The notes below the pieces were generated by a model that saw only the letters and a list, made by a program, of their open reading frames with translations, had not been told where the DNA came from and ran no database searches. DNA of 42,196 nucleotides from Muribaculum sp. (GTDB lineage Bacteria > Bacteroidota > Bacteroidia > Bacteroidales > Muribaculaceae). Numbering within the stretch: position 1 is the stretch's first letter; every line of letters starts with the position of its first letter. The translations under genes were made by a program, and so were the position numbers. Where the stretch lies: the NCBI GenBank assembly GCA_023667055.1, contig JAMPAV010000012.1, positions 1-42,196 on the forward strand, in the 5' to 3' direction. This document shows positions 9,070 through 16,463 of this stretch, in pieces.

Positions 9070-10404
9070 ATGGAAAACAATTTGGAAAAAGAAGCATTAA
9101 ATTATCACAAATATCCGCGTCCCGGAAAAATAGAGATCGTACCGACCAAACCATACGACACACCGGAAGACTTGGCATTGGCCTATTCTCCCGGTGTGGC
9201 ATATCCTTGTCTGAAAATCAAGGATGACCCGGAAAAAATATTTGAATATACCAACCGAAGCAATCTTGTGGCAGTGATATCGAATGGCACGGCAGTGCTT
9301 GGACTTGGCGACATAGGAGCAAAGGCATCCAAACCCGTGATGGAGGGGAAGGCACTTCTATTCAAAATATTTGCAGGTCTCGACTCTTTTGACATTGAGA
9401 TAGACGAAAAAGATCCGGAAGAGTTTATCAAGACAGTCAGGCGCCTTTCGCCAACATTTGGAGGAATCAACCTTGAGGATATAAAGGCGCCGGAGTGTTT
9501 CAGGATAGAGAATGAGTTGCGTAAAGATCTTGATATTCCCGTGATGCACGATGACCAACACGGCACAGCCATCATTTCATCAGCTGCGCTTCTGAATGCT
9601 TTGAAAATTCAGAAAAAGGAAATAGACCAGGTTCGACTTGTAGTGAATGGAGCCGGAGCAGCAGCCATAGCATGTACTCGCCTATATTGTGAACTTGGCG
9701 TTAGGCACGAGAACGTGGTCATGTGCGACAGCAAGGGAGTCGTCCGATCCGACAGGGAGAACCTGACCGCATCAAAACGGGAGTTTGCGACAAACCGAGA
9801 CCTCCATACACTTGCAGACGCGATGAAAGATGCGGATGTTTTCCTTGGTCTGTCAGTAGCCGATGTTGTCACACCATCGATGGTGCTGTCGATGGGACCG
9901 CGTCCGATAGTGTTTGCCCTTGCCAATCCGGAGCCGGAGATAGCATACGATGTTGCAATGCAGACACGGCCTGACATAATCTTTGCAACCGGCAGAAGCG
10001 ACTATCCCAATCAGATCAACAATGTGCTTGGATTTCCATACATATTCCGCGGTGCTCTCGACTGCGGTGCCACAGAAATCAACGAGTACATGAAGGTGGC
10101 CGCTGCCAAGGCGATTGCTGAGCTGGCTCAGGAACCTGTGCCTGACAACATTACCAAGGCTTACAAATTGAACACATTGAAGTTCGGCCCGGATTATATT
10201 TTGCCAAAGCCTTTTGACAGAAGATTGCTTACCGTGGTGGCACCGGCAGTAATACAGGCAGCTGAAGAAAGCGGAGTTGCCAGTAAACACATTGATGACA
10301 TGGAAGGATACCGGAGGGATCTTGAGGAAATCATCTGCAACAACGACTCCTTAATCGAATATCTCATACGGATTCAAGACAAATGCAGAGTGCCTGAACT
10401 GTAA
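9070..10404 (+). CDS. NADP-dependent malic enzyme, single-domain form
   Basis: Oxidative decarboxylation of malate to pyruvate and CO2. The start at 9070 places 11 residues before [18 protein letters not shown], as in relatives; an ATG four codons upstream is possible. Motifs in order are [63 protein letters not shown] (metal and substrate site), the nucleotide-binding [22 protein letters not shown] and [11 protein letters not shown]. The malic enzyme core is complete. Many Bacteroidales MaeB proteins, however, run to about 760 residues with a phosphotransacetylase-like domain, and this one stops at 444 residues soon after the [10 protein letters not shown] helix. The downstream 60 bases show no remnant of that domain, so this looks like a natural short form. 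Cofactor choice (NADP versus NAD) is inferred from the family. Confidence 0.93.
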   Translation: MENNLEKEALNYHKYPRPGKIEIVPTKPYDTPEDLALAYSPGVAYPCLKIKDDPEKIFEYTNRSNLVAVISNGTAVLGLGDIGAKASKPVMEGKALLFKIFAGLDSFDIEIDEKDPEEFIKTVRRLSPTFGGINLEDIKAPECFRIENELRKDLDIPVMHDDQHGTAIISSAALLNALKIQKKEIDQVRLVVNGAGAAAIACTRLYCELGVRHENVVMCDSKGVVRSDRENLTASKREFATNRDLHTLADAMKDADVFLGLSVADVVTPSMVLSMGPRPIVFALANPEPEIAYDVAMQTRPDIIFATGRSDYPNQINNVLGFPYIFRGALDCGATEINEYMKVAAAKAIAELAQEPVPDNITKAYKLNTLKFGPDYILPKPFDRRLLTVVAPAVIQAAEESGVASKHIDDMEGYRRDLEEIICNNDSLIEYLIRIQDKCRVPEL

Positions 10405-10456
10405 GGCCGCTACTGACATTAAAGTTGACAAATATCATTTACGAAAACTTGGAGAA

Positions 10457-10498
10457 GAAGGCAACGACTACCTATGGAAGGAGGCCGGTGTTGCCTTC
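10457..10498. terminator. Bidirectional hairpin between convergent genes
   Basis: GAAGGCAAC (10457-10465) pairs with GTTGCCTTC (10490-10498) around a 24-base loop. It lies between the malic enzyme gene and the convergent lipoprotein gene and overlaps the last codons of the latter. The long loop makes it less certain. Confidence 0.5.
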
Positions 10499-11970
10499 TC
10501 TCTGATGTAAGGCAAAAGCCGGCTACGCGAGAAAGCAAAAGATTCAGACAGAAATTCCGGCACATTATATGATTTCATAAGCTTTCGATAGTGGTCCGGA
10601 TCTTTTTGAGGCACTACAAAAGCTTTAGAATCATTTCCATCGGGAGATATATACGCGATATATGGGCGAGTGTAGTTTCCATCGTCTCTGCGCGAACTGA
10701 AGACAATCCATCTTGAATTAGAGGACCATGAATGATAACTTTCGCTGGAATCACTGTTGGAATTAGACAATGGACGTTGCTCACCGGTGTTTAGATCGGC
10801 GATAAATAGATCACTTTCCTTATGCCAAATATGAAATGAGCCAAATGGAGATTGACAATAGAGCAACCATTTCCCATCGGGTGAAATTCTGGGCAACAGT
10901 GCGCTCATGTCATGAAAAGATGCAAGCACCACAGTGTCGGGATCGGAGAAAGTTCTTGTGGAAATATCGAAATCTCTTGCAACAATATCATAGCGCATCC
11001 GACCGGTGTTTTGAGCCACCTTATCTTCAGAGATATTATCGGGATAGCGTGCCACGGAATAGAATATTTTCTTACCGTCCGGTGTCCACGCGGGATAAGT
11101 CTCGAGAAGTCCCCGATCACTTGCGATTTCAGTGATTTCGTTTGTCTTCATATCATATAGAATAATATCGGAAGCAGAATCAAAGACCTCCGCTTTCTGA
11201 CTATCTCTGTTTGGAAATTTCTGAGCTGTTGCATTTGTTGAGAATGCAATAATGTCAAGAGTTGGATGCCAAGCAGGATACACACCGGCAGAGATTGTCT
11301 CGTCAGTCTTGAGATTGACTTTAAAGACAGTATCTCCCGACATTATCACGGTTCCACCATTGCCACCTCTTATATGGAAAAGAGAAGTGTGGTCTTTGTA
11401 GTTATTTCGAGGCACATGGCAATTGATGCAGTATCCCCTTCGTTCATCGCAAGGTGAAGGGTTATTCCATATCATATCTTCGTCGAATGAGGTGAGGTCG
11501 CGCTGGCAGATGGACAACGATGAGAAATGCACATAGGACGGTTCTATAAGTCTGTAGCTTATATAAGGGTCTATGTCTTCTTCAGCAACAGCATTGGCGA
11601 AACTATACAAGTCCCATCTATCACCATTTAGCACATAAATTTCATATTTGATGACGCCGCCTTTTGAAGATTGAAGCAAAGAATGCCAGTCGCCAATATC
11701 CCATGAAGCAACTTTACCCTCAGCAATAAGAGACAATCCATCAGAACCTGAAATTCGAGTAATATATCTCTCACCAGGGATGTCTATTTCAAAATTCAAG
11801 GGTGCTATGTTAGGTGGAATCACCAAGGATGTATAATCCGGCGCAATGGCCGGAGCTTCATCCGAAGTGTAAACATTGCTCTCAGGAATCCTTGGACGCC
11901 CACAAGAATTGATAAGCAGTAAAGATACACATATAATGCAAATAAAATTGATGCGATTAGAAAAATTCAT
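10468..11970 (-). CDS. Lipoprotein with CxxCH haem motif and TolB/PD40-type propeller
   Basis: A 500-residue lipoprotein. After a hydrophobic stretch the lipobox LINSC places the lipidated cysteine at residue 23. Residues 181-185 read CINCH within DERRGYCINCHVPRNN, a canonical c-type haem attachment motif; nearby methionines and histidines could supply the second ligand. From about residue 220 to the end are WD40-like propeller repeats of the PD40/TolB kind (GVYPAWHPTLDIIAFS, ETYPAWTPDGKKIFYS, ALLPRISPDGKWLLYC, SYHSWSSNSRWIVFSSRRDDG). Such proteins are exposed in the periplasm or at the outer membrane. Substrate and partners are unknown; a redox, sensory or scaffold role would be inference. 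No cytochrome maturation or other redox genes are next to it. A possible -7 box lies about 125 bases upstream. Confidence 0.82.
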   Translation of the reverse strand: MNFSNRINFICIICVSLLLINSCGRPRIPESNVYTSDEAPAIAPDYTSLVIPPNIAPLNFEIDIPGERYITRISGSDGLSLIAEGKVASWDIGDWHSLLQSSKGGVIKYEIYVLNGDRWDLYSFANAVAEEDIDPYISYRLIEPSYVHFSSLSICQRDLTSFDEDMIWNNPSPCDERRGYCINCHVPRNNYKDHTSLFHIRGGNGGTVIMSGDTVFKVNLKTDETISAGVYPAWHPTLDIIAFSTNATAQKFPNRDSQKAEVFDSASDIILYDMKTNEITEIASDRGLLETYPAWTPDGKKIFYSVARYPDNISEDKVAQNTGRMRYDIVARDFDISTRTFSDPDTVVLASFHDMSALLPRISPDGKWLLYCQSPFGSFHIWHKESDLFIADLNTGEQRPLSNSNSDSSESYHSWSSNSRWIVFSSRRDDGNYTRPYIAYISPDGNDSKAFVVPQKDPDHYRKLMKSYNVPEFLSESFAFSRSRLLPYIREKATPASFHR

Positions 11971-12093
11971 ATAGTTATTTCCTTAAGCCACATAAGTGCA
12001 ACTTAAGATTTTAAAGGTTAAGCATTAAAATAACCCGAAAATTAAACTCAAAATCATCTCAAGTCAATTTAGTAATCATCAAAAAATAACTTG

Positions 12094-12102
12094 GCAAAGT
12101 TA
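12094..12102 (-). promoter_or_regulatory. Possible -7 box for the haem-motif lipoprotein gene
   Basis: TAACTTTGC on the minus strand in the 156-base gap between the pectinesterase and lipoprotein genes. No good TTTG is present at -33, and the leader would be about 118 bases long. The rest of the gap is AT-rich with no other signal I can support. Confidence 0.4.
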
Positions 12103-12126
12103 TAATTTTACGATTACTTATAGGAC

Positions 12127-13050
12127 TTACCTTAAGACTTTTTCTTTTGTGATGGAAGCACCCTCTTTTTCTGAGAGCTGATTGCTCCAAGAAACTCGCT
12201 GCGAGGGATTGGCACCGGAACCCTTGCTATTGTATTCGCTGTAGCGTGCAGTTTTCTCGTTGGCAGGGTCACGCCAATTGTCCCATCCTATAGGCATGAT
12301 ATGGCGGTCCATCTCGCAGTCTATGAAGCATGTGGCTGCGTATGGTCGCCACGGACGCCCGAGATAAACCTTGTTTACATCAGGTTCGGCGGTCAGTCTG
12401 CAATTTTTAAATACATATCCGTATTCGACATCTTTTGGTGTTGATGCAGCAGTGATGTATGAGTTTGATTTGCTATGAATTGTGCAGTTTTCAAACCAGG
12501 CTGTAGCCGGCCCGAAGATAAAGTCGGTGGTACCTTCCACATAGCAATTCATGAATTCGAGTTTTGAGTCACGCCCCGCAATGAACATTGTATCCTGATT
12601 GCCAAGGAAACGACAGTTTTCAAATTTAAGATTGCTGCCTTCCGTATGAATAGCGACGGCCTGCCCTCTCCTGCCGGCAGTGTTCTCAATCGTCAGGTTT
12701 TGGAAAGTCATGTTGTTGCCATCGACACGCACAGTAAAAGTGCGGAAAGTGCCCATATTGTCGAGTGCGGCATAATCATTGTAGGTAATGACAGTCTTAT
12801 CTACATCCTCTCCGATAAAATCCACATTTTCAAGCCAGGAAGGGATGATAAGTTTTTCATGATATACGCCATTCTTGATGTTGACCGTGACGCGATATTC
12901 CATATATGCCCTTATGGCCTCCAGGGCCTGGGTAATAGTCTTGAAATCGCCGCTGCCATCGGCAGCGACTGTTATGTCGCGCATGTATTGAGCGGCGAAA
13001 GAAGGGAGAGCTGCGAATAAGAGCAGCAGGCAACAGATAATCTTTTTCAT
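12127..13050 (-). CDS. Secreted pectinesterase (carbohydrate esterase family 8)
   Basis: Removes methyl esters from homogalacturonan, preparing pectin for lyases and hydrolases. The ATG at 13050 (MKKIICCLLLLFAALPSFAA) opens a signal peptide; an ATG seven codons upstream is less likely. The right-handed beta-helix repeats run through the protein. The CE8 catalytic landmarks are visible: GQAVAI (conserved Gln), FLGNQDTMF (first Asp), GTTDFIFG (second Asp) and YLGRPWRPYA (catalytic Arg). The 307-residue length is typical of bacterial single-domain members. No pectate lyase, SusC/D pair or regulator is adjacent, so it is not part of a visible polysaccharide utilisation locus here. An imperfect 20-bp tandem repeat lies just upstream. 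Confidence 0.94.
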   Translation of the reverse strand: MKKIICCLLLLFAALPSFAAQYMRDITVAADGSGDFKTITQALEAIRAYMEYRVTVNIKNGVYHEKLIIPSWLENVDFIGEDVDKTVITYNDYAALDNMGTFRTFTVRVDGNNMTFQNLTIENTAGRRGQAVAIHTEGSNLKFENCRFLGNQDTMFIAGRDSKLEFMNCYVEGTTDFIFGPATAWFENCTIHSKSNSYITAASTPKDVEYGYVFKNCRLTAEPDVNKVYLGRPWRPYAATCFIDCEMDRHIMPIGWDNWRDPANEKTARYSEYNSKGSGANPSQRVSWSNQLSEKEGASITKEKVLR

Positions 13051-13071
13051 GATGTCAATTATTTTTCGCAT

Positions 13072-13111
13072 TGAATATTTATGAATCTTAATGTATATTT
13101 ATAAATCTTGA
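13072..13111. repeat. Two imperfect 20-bp tandem copies upstream of the pectinesterase gene
   Basis: TGAATATTTATGAATCTTAA is followed directly by TGTATATTTATAAATCTTGA, 17 of 20 bases identical. The pair fills most of the 75-base gap between the tilS 3' end and the pectinesterase start. No -7 box is evident here, so these could be regulator sites or chance AT-rich repetition. Confidence 0.5.
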
Positions 13112-13125
13112 TTAAGCATGATGAT

Positions 13126-14457
13126 TCAATATGACACAAAGTCATTATGACGAGTTGGAGAAACGACCGAACACTTGAAAACCGAGCCTGATTTTTTTGA
13201 GATCAGGTCATGGCGACTTCTCTTCAGACCCGGAATCCATATTATCTTGCCATCCGATTTTCTTACAAGCAACCGGATTTTTGATTTTGTCTTTCGGTCA
13301 AGTTTCGCATCGTTGATGATGTCGCTGACAAGCCGAGTGCCCATCATCCCGAGTGGCGACATTCTGTCGCCTGCTTGGGGTTTGCGAAGTTCGTAAGTCT
13401 CCGGTCCATTGGAAAGATATGCAATGTTATGGTCACGGTTTGACATTATTATCCTAAAAGTCTCTTCATCCATCCCGATTTCATTCCATTCCAAAGTAAA
13501 TTCTGCGTCAATTGTGTCCTCGCTGATGACAAGTCGGTCTCTTTCGAGTATGGCTTTGAAATTGTTGCCAAGTTTCCAGTACCTTTCGGAGAATTGTCGT
13601 TTTGAGGCAATCAGAATCTCTTCAGCCATTTCAGCATTTCCTCCAAATCGTTGGATGAATCTTAATATTGTACCCACCGTGACACCATCAGAATACACAT
13701 CGAGACTTCCGTCGTCCATAGTCAGTAGCCGCAATTTGTCATTATAGTAATTCTCGACAATCGCAGCATCCTCCTTCAATATGCCTACAGTCCTGCCCAA
13801 TGACTTGCGTGCACCAGGCCATTTTTGCTCGAGAAGCGGAAGCACCTCCCGTCTGATGAAATTACGGCAATAGTCGGAAGTCAGATTGCTTGAGTCGGTG
13901 ACAAAGTCTTGTCCTATTTCCTTAAGGTAGTTTTCGATTTCTGCTCTTGAAACTGACAGCAATGGCCGTATGATCTTTCCATTGTCGGATTCCATCCCCT
14001 TTAGCCCTCGGCATCCGCTTCCTCTCAGCATGTTGAGCATCATGGTCTCAATATCGTCATCAGCATTATGGGCCACAGCAATACGGTCAAGACCTCGCTT
14101 TTTGGCAATACGATGGAAGTCGGCATAGCGCAGTTCGCGACAAGCCATTTCTGTGCTGACATCTGGATGCTCCGCCATATACTTCCCTACATCATAATCA
14201 AGAGAATGCAACCGTATGCCAAGACCGGAGCAAAGTTTCGCTACAAACAGCGAATCCCTCATACTCTCTTCTCCTCTAAGGTGGAAGTTGCAATTCACCA
14301 CCTCTATCCTTATGCCAAGGCATTCCCCTCCCCTATGACATGCTCTGAGCAGAGCCACGCTATCAGCCCCGCCGCTCACCGCCACCAAAACTCCTTTGAC
14401 ACCTTTGTCTTTAAGCAGGCCGGTTACTTCACTTACGATTGATTGTGCAGTGTGCAT
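13126..14457 (-). CDS. tilS: tRNA(Ile)-lysidine synthase
   Basis: Modifies C34 of the CAU-anticodon tRNA(Ile) with lysine and ATP so that it reads AUA codons; essential in most bacteria. The PP-loop ATPase motif SGGADS lies at about residues 28-33 (GVLVAVSGGADSVALLRAC). The N-type ATPase core continues with NFHLRGEESMRDS, EMACRELRY, AVAHNADDDIETMMLNMLRGSGCRGLKGM and IIRPLLSVSR.EIENYL. The C-terminal domain ends with the substrate-tRNA-binding region (RKPQAGDRMSPLGM.GTRLVSDIINDAK). The start at 14457 (MHTAQS) is preferred because the upstream ATG at 14478 lies inside the terminator hairpin of rpmE2. Length is about 443 residues. Confidence 0.95.
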   Translation of the reverse strand: MHTAQSIVSEVTGLLKDKGVKGVLVAVSGGADSVALLRACHRGGECLGIRIEVVNCNFHLRGEESMRDSLFVAKLCSGLGIRLHSLDYDVGKYMAEHPDVSTEMACRELRYADFHRIAKKRGLDRIAVAHNADDDIETMMLNMLRGSGCRGLKGMESDNGKIIRPLLSVSRAEIENYLKEIGQDFVTDSSNLTSDYCRNFIRREVLPLLEQKWPGARKSLGRTVGILKEDAAIVENYYNDKLRLLTMDDGSLDVYSDGVTVGTILRFIQRFGGNAEMAEEILIASKRQFSERYWKLGNNFKAILERDRLVISEDTIDAEFTLEWNEIGMDEETFRIIMSNRDHNIAYLSNGPETYELRKPQAGDRMSPLGMMGTRLVSDIINDAKLDRKTKSKIRLLVRKSDGKIIWIPGLKRSRHDLISKKSGSVFKCSVVSPTRHNDFVSY

Positions 14458-14472
14458 TTTACTATTGCAAAA

Positions 14473-14498
14473 AGCCACACCATCGTCATGGTGTGGCT
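14473..14498 (-). terminator. Rho-independent terminator after rpmE2
   Basis: AGCCACACCAT (14473-14483) and ATGGTGTGGCT (14488-14498) form a perfect 11-bp stem with a 4-base loop, read on the minus strand and followed by TTTTTGC. It sits between the rpmE2 stop codon and the tilS start and partly separates their transcription. Confidence 0.88.
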
Positions 14499-14526
14499 CA
14501 TAGAATGATGGTCAGTACCTTCGCAA

Positions 14527-14781
14527 TTATTTCTTGGAACGATTGCCGTAGCGGCTACGGAATTTATCGACACGACCGGCAGTATCGACGAGTTTCTGCT
14601 TACCGGTGAAGAAGGGGTGAGAGCTTGAAGTGATTTCGAGCTTCACGAGAGGATATTCTTTACCGTCGATTTCGATAGTCTCGCGTGAAGCGACAGTGGA
14701 GCGTGTGATGAACACCTCGTCGTTTGACATATCTTTGAATGCCACTTCACGATAATTGGAAGGATGAATGTCTTTTTTCAT
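14527..14781 (-). CDS. rpmE2: 50S ribosomal protein bL31, type B
   Basis: Large-subunit ribosomal protein of 84 residues. [20 protein letters not shown] at the start and [12 protein letters not shown] plus VDKFRSRYG at the end are typical of the long, type B form. It has no CxxC zinc-binding cysteines, so it is the zinc-independent form, which in other bacteria replaces the zinc-binding paralog when zinc is scarce. Whether a second L31 exists in this genome cannot be seen. It has its own promoter and terminator. Confidence 0.97.
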   Translation of the reverse strand: MKKDIHPSNYREVAFKDMSNDEVFITRSTVASRETIEIDGKEYPLVKLEITSSSHPFFTGKQKLVDTAGRVDKFRSRYGNRSKK

Positions 14782-14847
14782 TTTAATTTTCTGCAGTTAA
14801 TTATTTCACTTGTTCTCGACAGGTCGCGATCCCATCGAATTGGCGAT

Positions 14848-14880
14848 GCAAAATTACAAAAAAATTCTGATTTCAGCAAA
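14848..14880 (-). promoter_or_regulatory. Promoter of rpmE2
   Basis: On the minus strand TTTG (14877-14880), a 20-base spacer, then TAATTTTGC (14848-14856), a textbook Bacteroidetes promoter. It predicts a leader of about 60 bases. The gap between this promoter and the next plus-strand promoter (14881-15020) holds nothing I can identify. Confidence 0.75.
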
Positions 14881-15020
14881 TTTTTCTGCCACACTCACAC
14901 ATTCACACATTTTTTAACAAAAAAACATCCGGTCATGGGTACGCCTGGCTGAAATCAATTGAAGCTGATGCGCTGTGAGTCGCAGACCCACAGGGACTGA
15001 AGGGACTGATATTCGTCTTG

Positions 15021-15070
15021 AAAATGTGCGTAAAAGACTTGTTTTTCGTCCATATTTTGTGTAAATTTGC
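15021..15070 (+). promoter_or_regulatory. Promoter region with an element shared by both DUF4143 ATPase genes
   Basis: AAAATGTGCGTAAAAGACTT (15021-15040) leads into a -33 TTG (15039-15041). After a 20-base spacer comes TAAATTTGC (15062-15070) as the -7 box. A closely similar string ends at the -33 box of the other ATPase gene of this family at 41591. Transcription would start near 15077, which rules out the upstream in-frame ATG at 15067. Confidence 0.65.
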
Positions 15071-15099
15071 ACATATTTTCGTTCATAAAATGTGATAAG

Positions 15100-16383
15100 A
15101 TGTATAGAAGTGCTATAGATGAATTAATTAAATGGAAATCGTCAAGAAGACGTAAACCCCTAATAATAGAAGGTGCCCGCCAGGTTGGAAAAACATGGCT
15201 GGTAAAGAAATTTGCAGAAGAACACTATAAAAACATCGCATACATCAATTTTGAGCAATCTATATATTTGAGAGATCTGTTTAAAGAAGATTTTGATATA
15301 GCGAGAATCATTACGGCCATCGGAGCCGCAACTCATGTGCCATGCAAGCCCGACGACACCCTGATTTTTCTTGATGAGATTCAAGAAGCTCCCAATGGTG
15401 TGACCTCCTTGAAGTATTTCAATGAAAACGCGCCGGAATATCATGTGATTGCAGCCGGTTCACTCCTTGGATTGGAATTACATAAACAACAGTCATTTCC
15501 TGTGGGCAAGGTACAGTTTATGACTCTTTACCCAATGAGTTTCTTTGAATTCCTTGATGCAATGGGAGAAGACAGCCTCGTGCAACTTATAAAAGCAGGT
15601 GACCTTTCGAACATATCAACCTTTTCACCAAAATTAAAAAATCTTCTTAAACAATACTACTATGTCGGCGGTATGCCAGAGGCTGTATTGTCGTTTAGCG
15701 AAATCCAAGATTGGCAAGAGGTACGTGAGATACAAAATGATATACTTGAAAGTTACGACCGTGATTTCTCCAAACATGCACCTTTGGATATTGTACCAAG
15801 AATACGAATGCTCTGGAACTCTATACCATCGCAATTAAGTAAGGAAAACCGTAAGTTCATATATGGATTGGTCAAGGAAGGGGCACGGGCACGTGAATAT
15901 GAAATTGCCTTACAATGGCTTTTTGATGGAGGCCTCATATATAAAGTTCCTAACGTAAGTACTCCCCGGATTCCGCTAAAGAGTTATGAGGATAAATCTG
16001 CTTTTAAGATATATGCACTTGACATAGGACTTCTTGGCGCAATGTCAGGACTGGACTCAGCAACTATAGTGAAAGGCAATGATATATTTACTGAGTTTAA
16101 AGGGGCTCTCACAGAGCAATATGTGCTTCAGCAATTGGTTTTGAAATATGAACCATATTATTTCTCAAAGACAAACTCTCAAATGGAAATCGATTTTCTC
16201 ATTCAGAAAGAGGGGCAAGTGATTCCAATTGAAGTAAAGGCAGAAGAAAATCTGAAGGCGAAGAGTCTTAGACAATTTGTTGCAGATTATAAACCGGCAG
16301 TAGCATACAGGACATCGATGTCAGATTACCGCAGGGAAACATGGATGACCAACATACCTCTTTATTGCATACAGACATTGTAG
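15100..16383 (+). CDS. AAA ATPase with C-terminal DUF4143 (COG1373 family)
   Basis: A 427-residue protein of a family abundant in Bacteroidetes and archaea whose role is still unclear. The AAA_14 domain has Walker A GARQVGKT (residues 25-32), Walker B TLIFLDE (87-93) and a sensor-like AAGSLLGLE (118-126). The C-terminal DUF4143 portion has QMEIDFLIQKEGQVIPIEVKA, which fits the D...E-x-K pattern of PD-(D/E)XK nuclease-like folds. The start is set at MYRSAIDEL (15100) because an ATG 11 codons earlier lies before the predicted transcription start. It stands alone between rpmE2 and the transporter and ends in a strong terminator. The full domain order is intact, unlike the related gene at the right edge of the window. 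Confidence 0.88.
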   Translation: MYRSAIDELIKWKSSRRRKPLIIEGARQVGKTWLVKKFAEEHYKNIAYINFEQSIYLRDLFKEDFDIARIITAIGAATHVPCKPDDTLIFLDEIQEAPNGVTSLKYFNENAPEYHVIAAGSLLGLELHKQQSFPVGKVQFMTLYPMSFFEFLDAMGEDSLVQLIKAGDLSNISTFSPKLKNLLKQYYYVGGMPEAVLSFSEIQDWQEVREIQNDILESYDRDFSKHAPLDIVPRIRMLWNSIPSQLSKENRKFIYGLVKEGARAREYEIALQWLFDGGLIYKVPNVSTPRIPLKSYEDKSAFKIYALDIGLLGAMSGLDSATIVKGNDIFTEFKGALTEQYVLQQLVLKYEPYYFSKTNSQMEIDFLIQKEGQVIPIEVKAEENLKAKSLRQFVADYKPAVAYRTSMSDYRRETWMTNIPLYCIQTL

Positions 16384-16408
16384 GTTTATTGCATACAGAC
16401 ATTGAAGG
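16361..16408 (+). repeat. 24-bp tandem duplication across the ATPase stop codon
   Basis: TTTATTGCATACAGACATTG occurs at 16361-16380 and again at 16385-16404, separated by TAGG and followed by AAGG. The unit is 24 bp and the first copy contains the stop codon. The second copy is therefore an out-of-gene duplicate of the last codons. Confidence 0.9.
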
Positions 16409-16434
16409 CAGGCATCCGATTTGGATGTCTGCCT
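16406..16434. terminator. Terminator between convergent ATPase and transporter genes
   Basis: AGGCAGGCATCC (16406-16417) pairs with GGATGTCTGCCT (16423-16434), a 12-bp stem with one G-U pair and a 5-base loop. It sits between the plus-strand ATPase and the minus-strand transporter and could serve both. Confidence 0.82.
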
Positions 16435-16463
16435 GTTCTTTCAAAACCTGATTCCAATGGGTG

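Noticed and set aside
9012..9227. 71-codon frame ahead of the malic enzyme
   Set aside because: Overlaps the malic enzyme start in another frame and has no homology I recognise.
14458..14478. Upstream ATG of tilS
   Set aside because: It lies within the rpmE2 terminator hairpin, so the transcript from the more likely start would not include it; the MHTAQS start fits better.
15100..16383. DUF4143 ATPase as an insertion-sequence transposition helper (IstB-like)
   Set aside because: No transposase, terminal inverted repeats or target duplication around it; the C-terminal DUF4143 part sets it apart from IstB.
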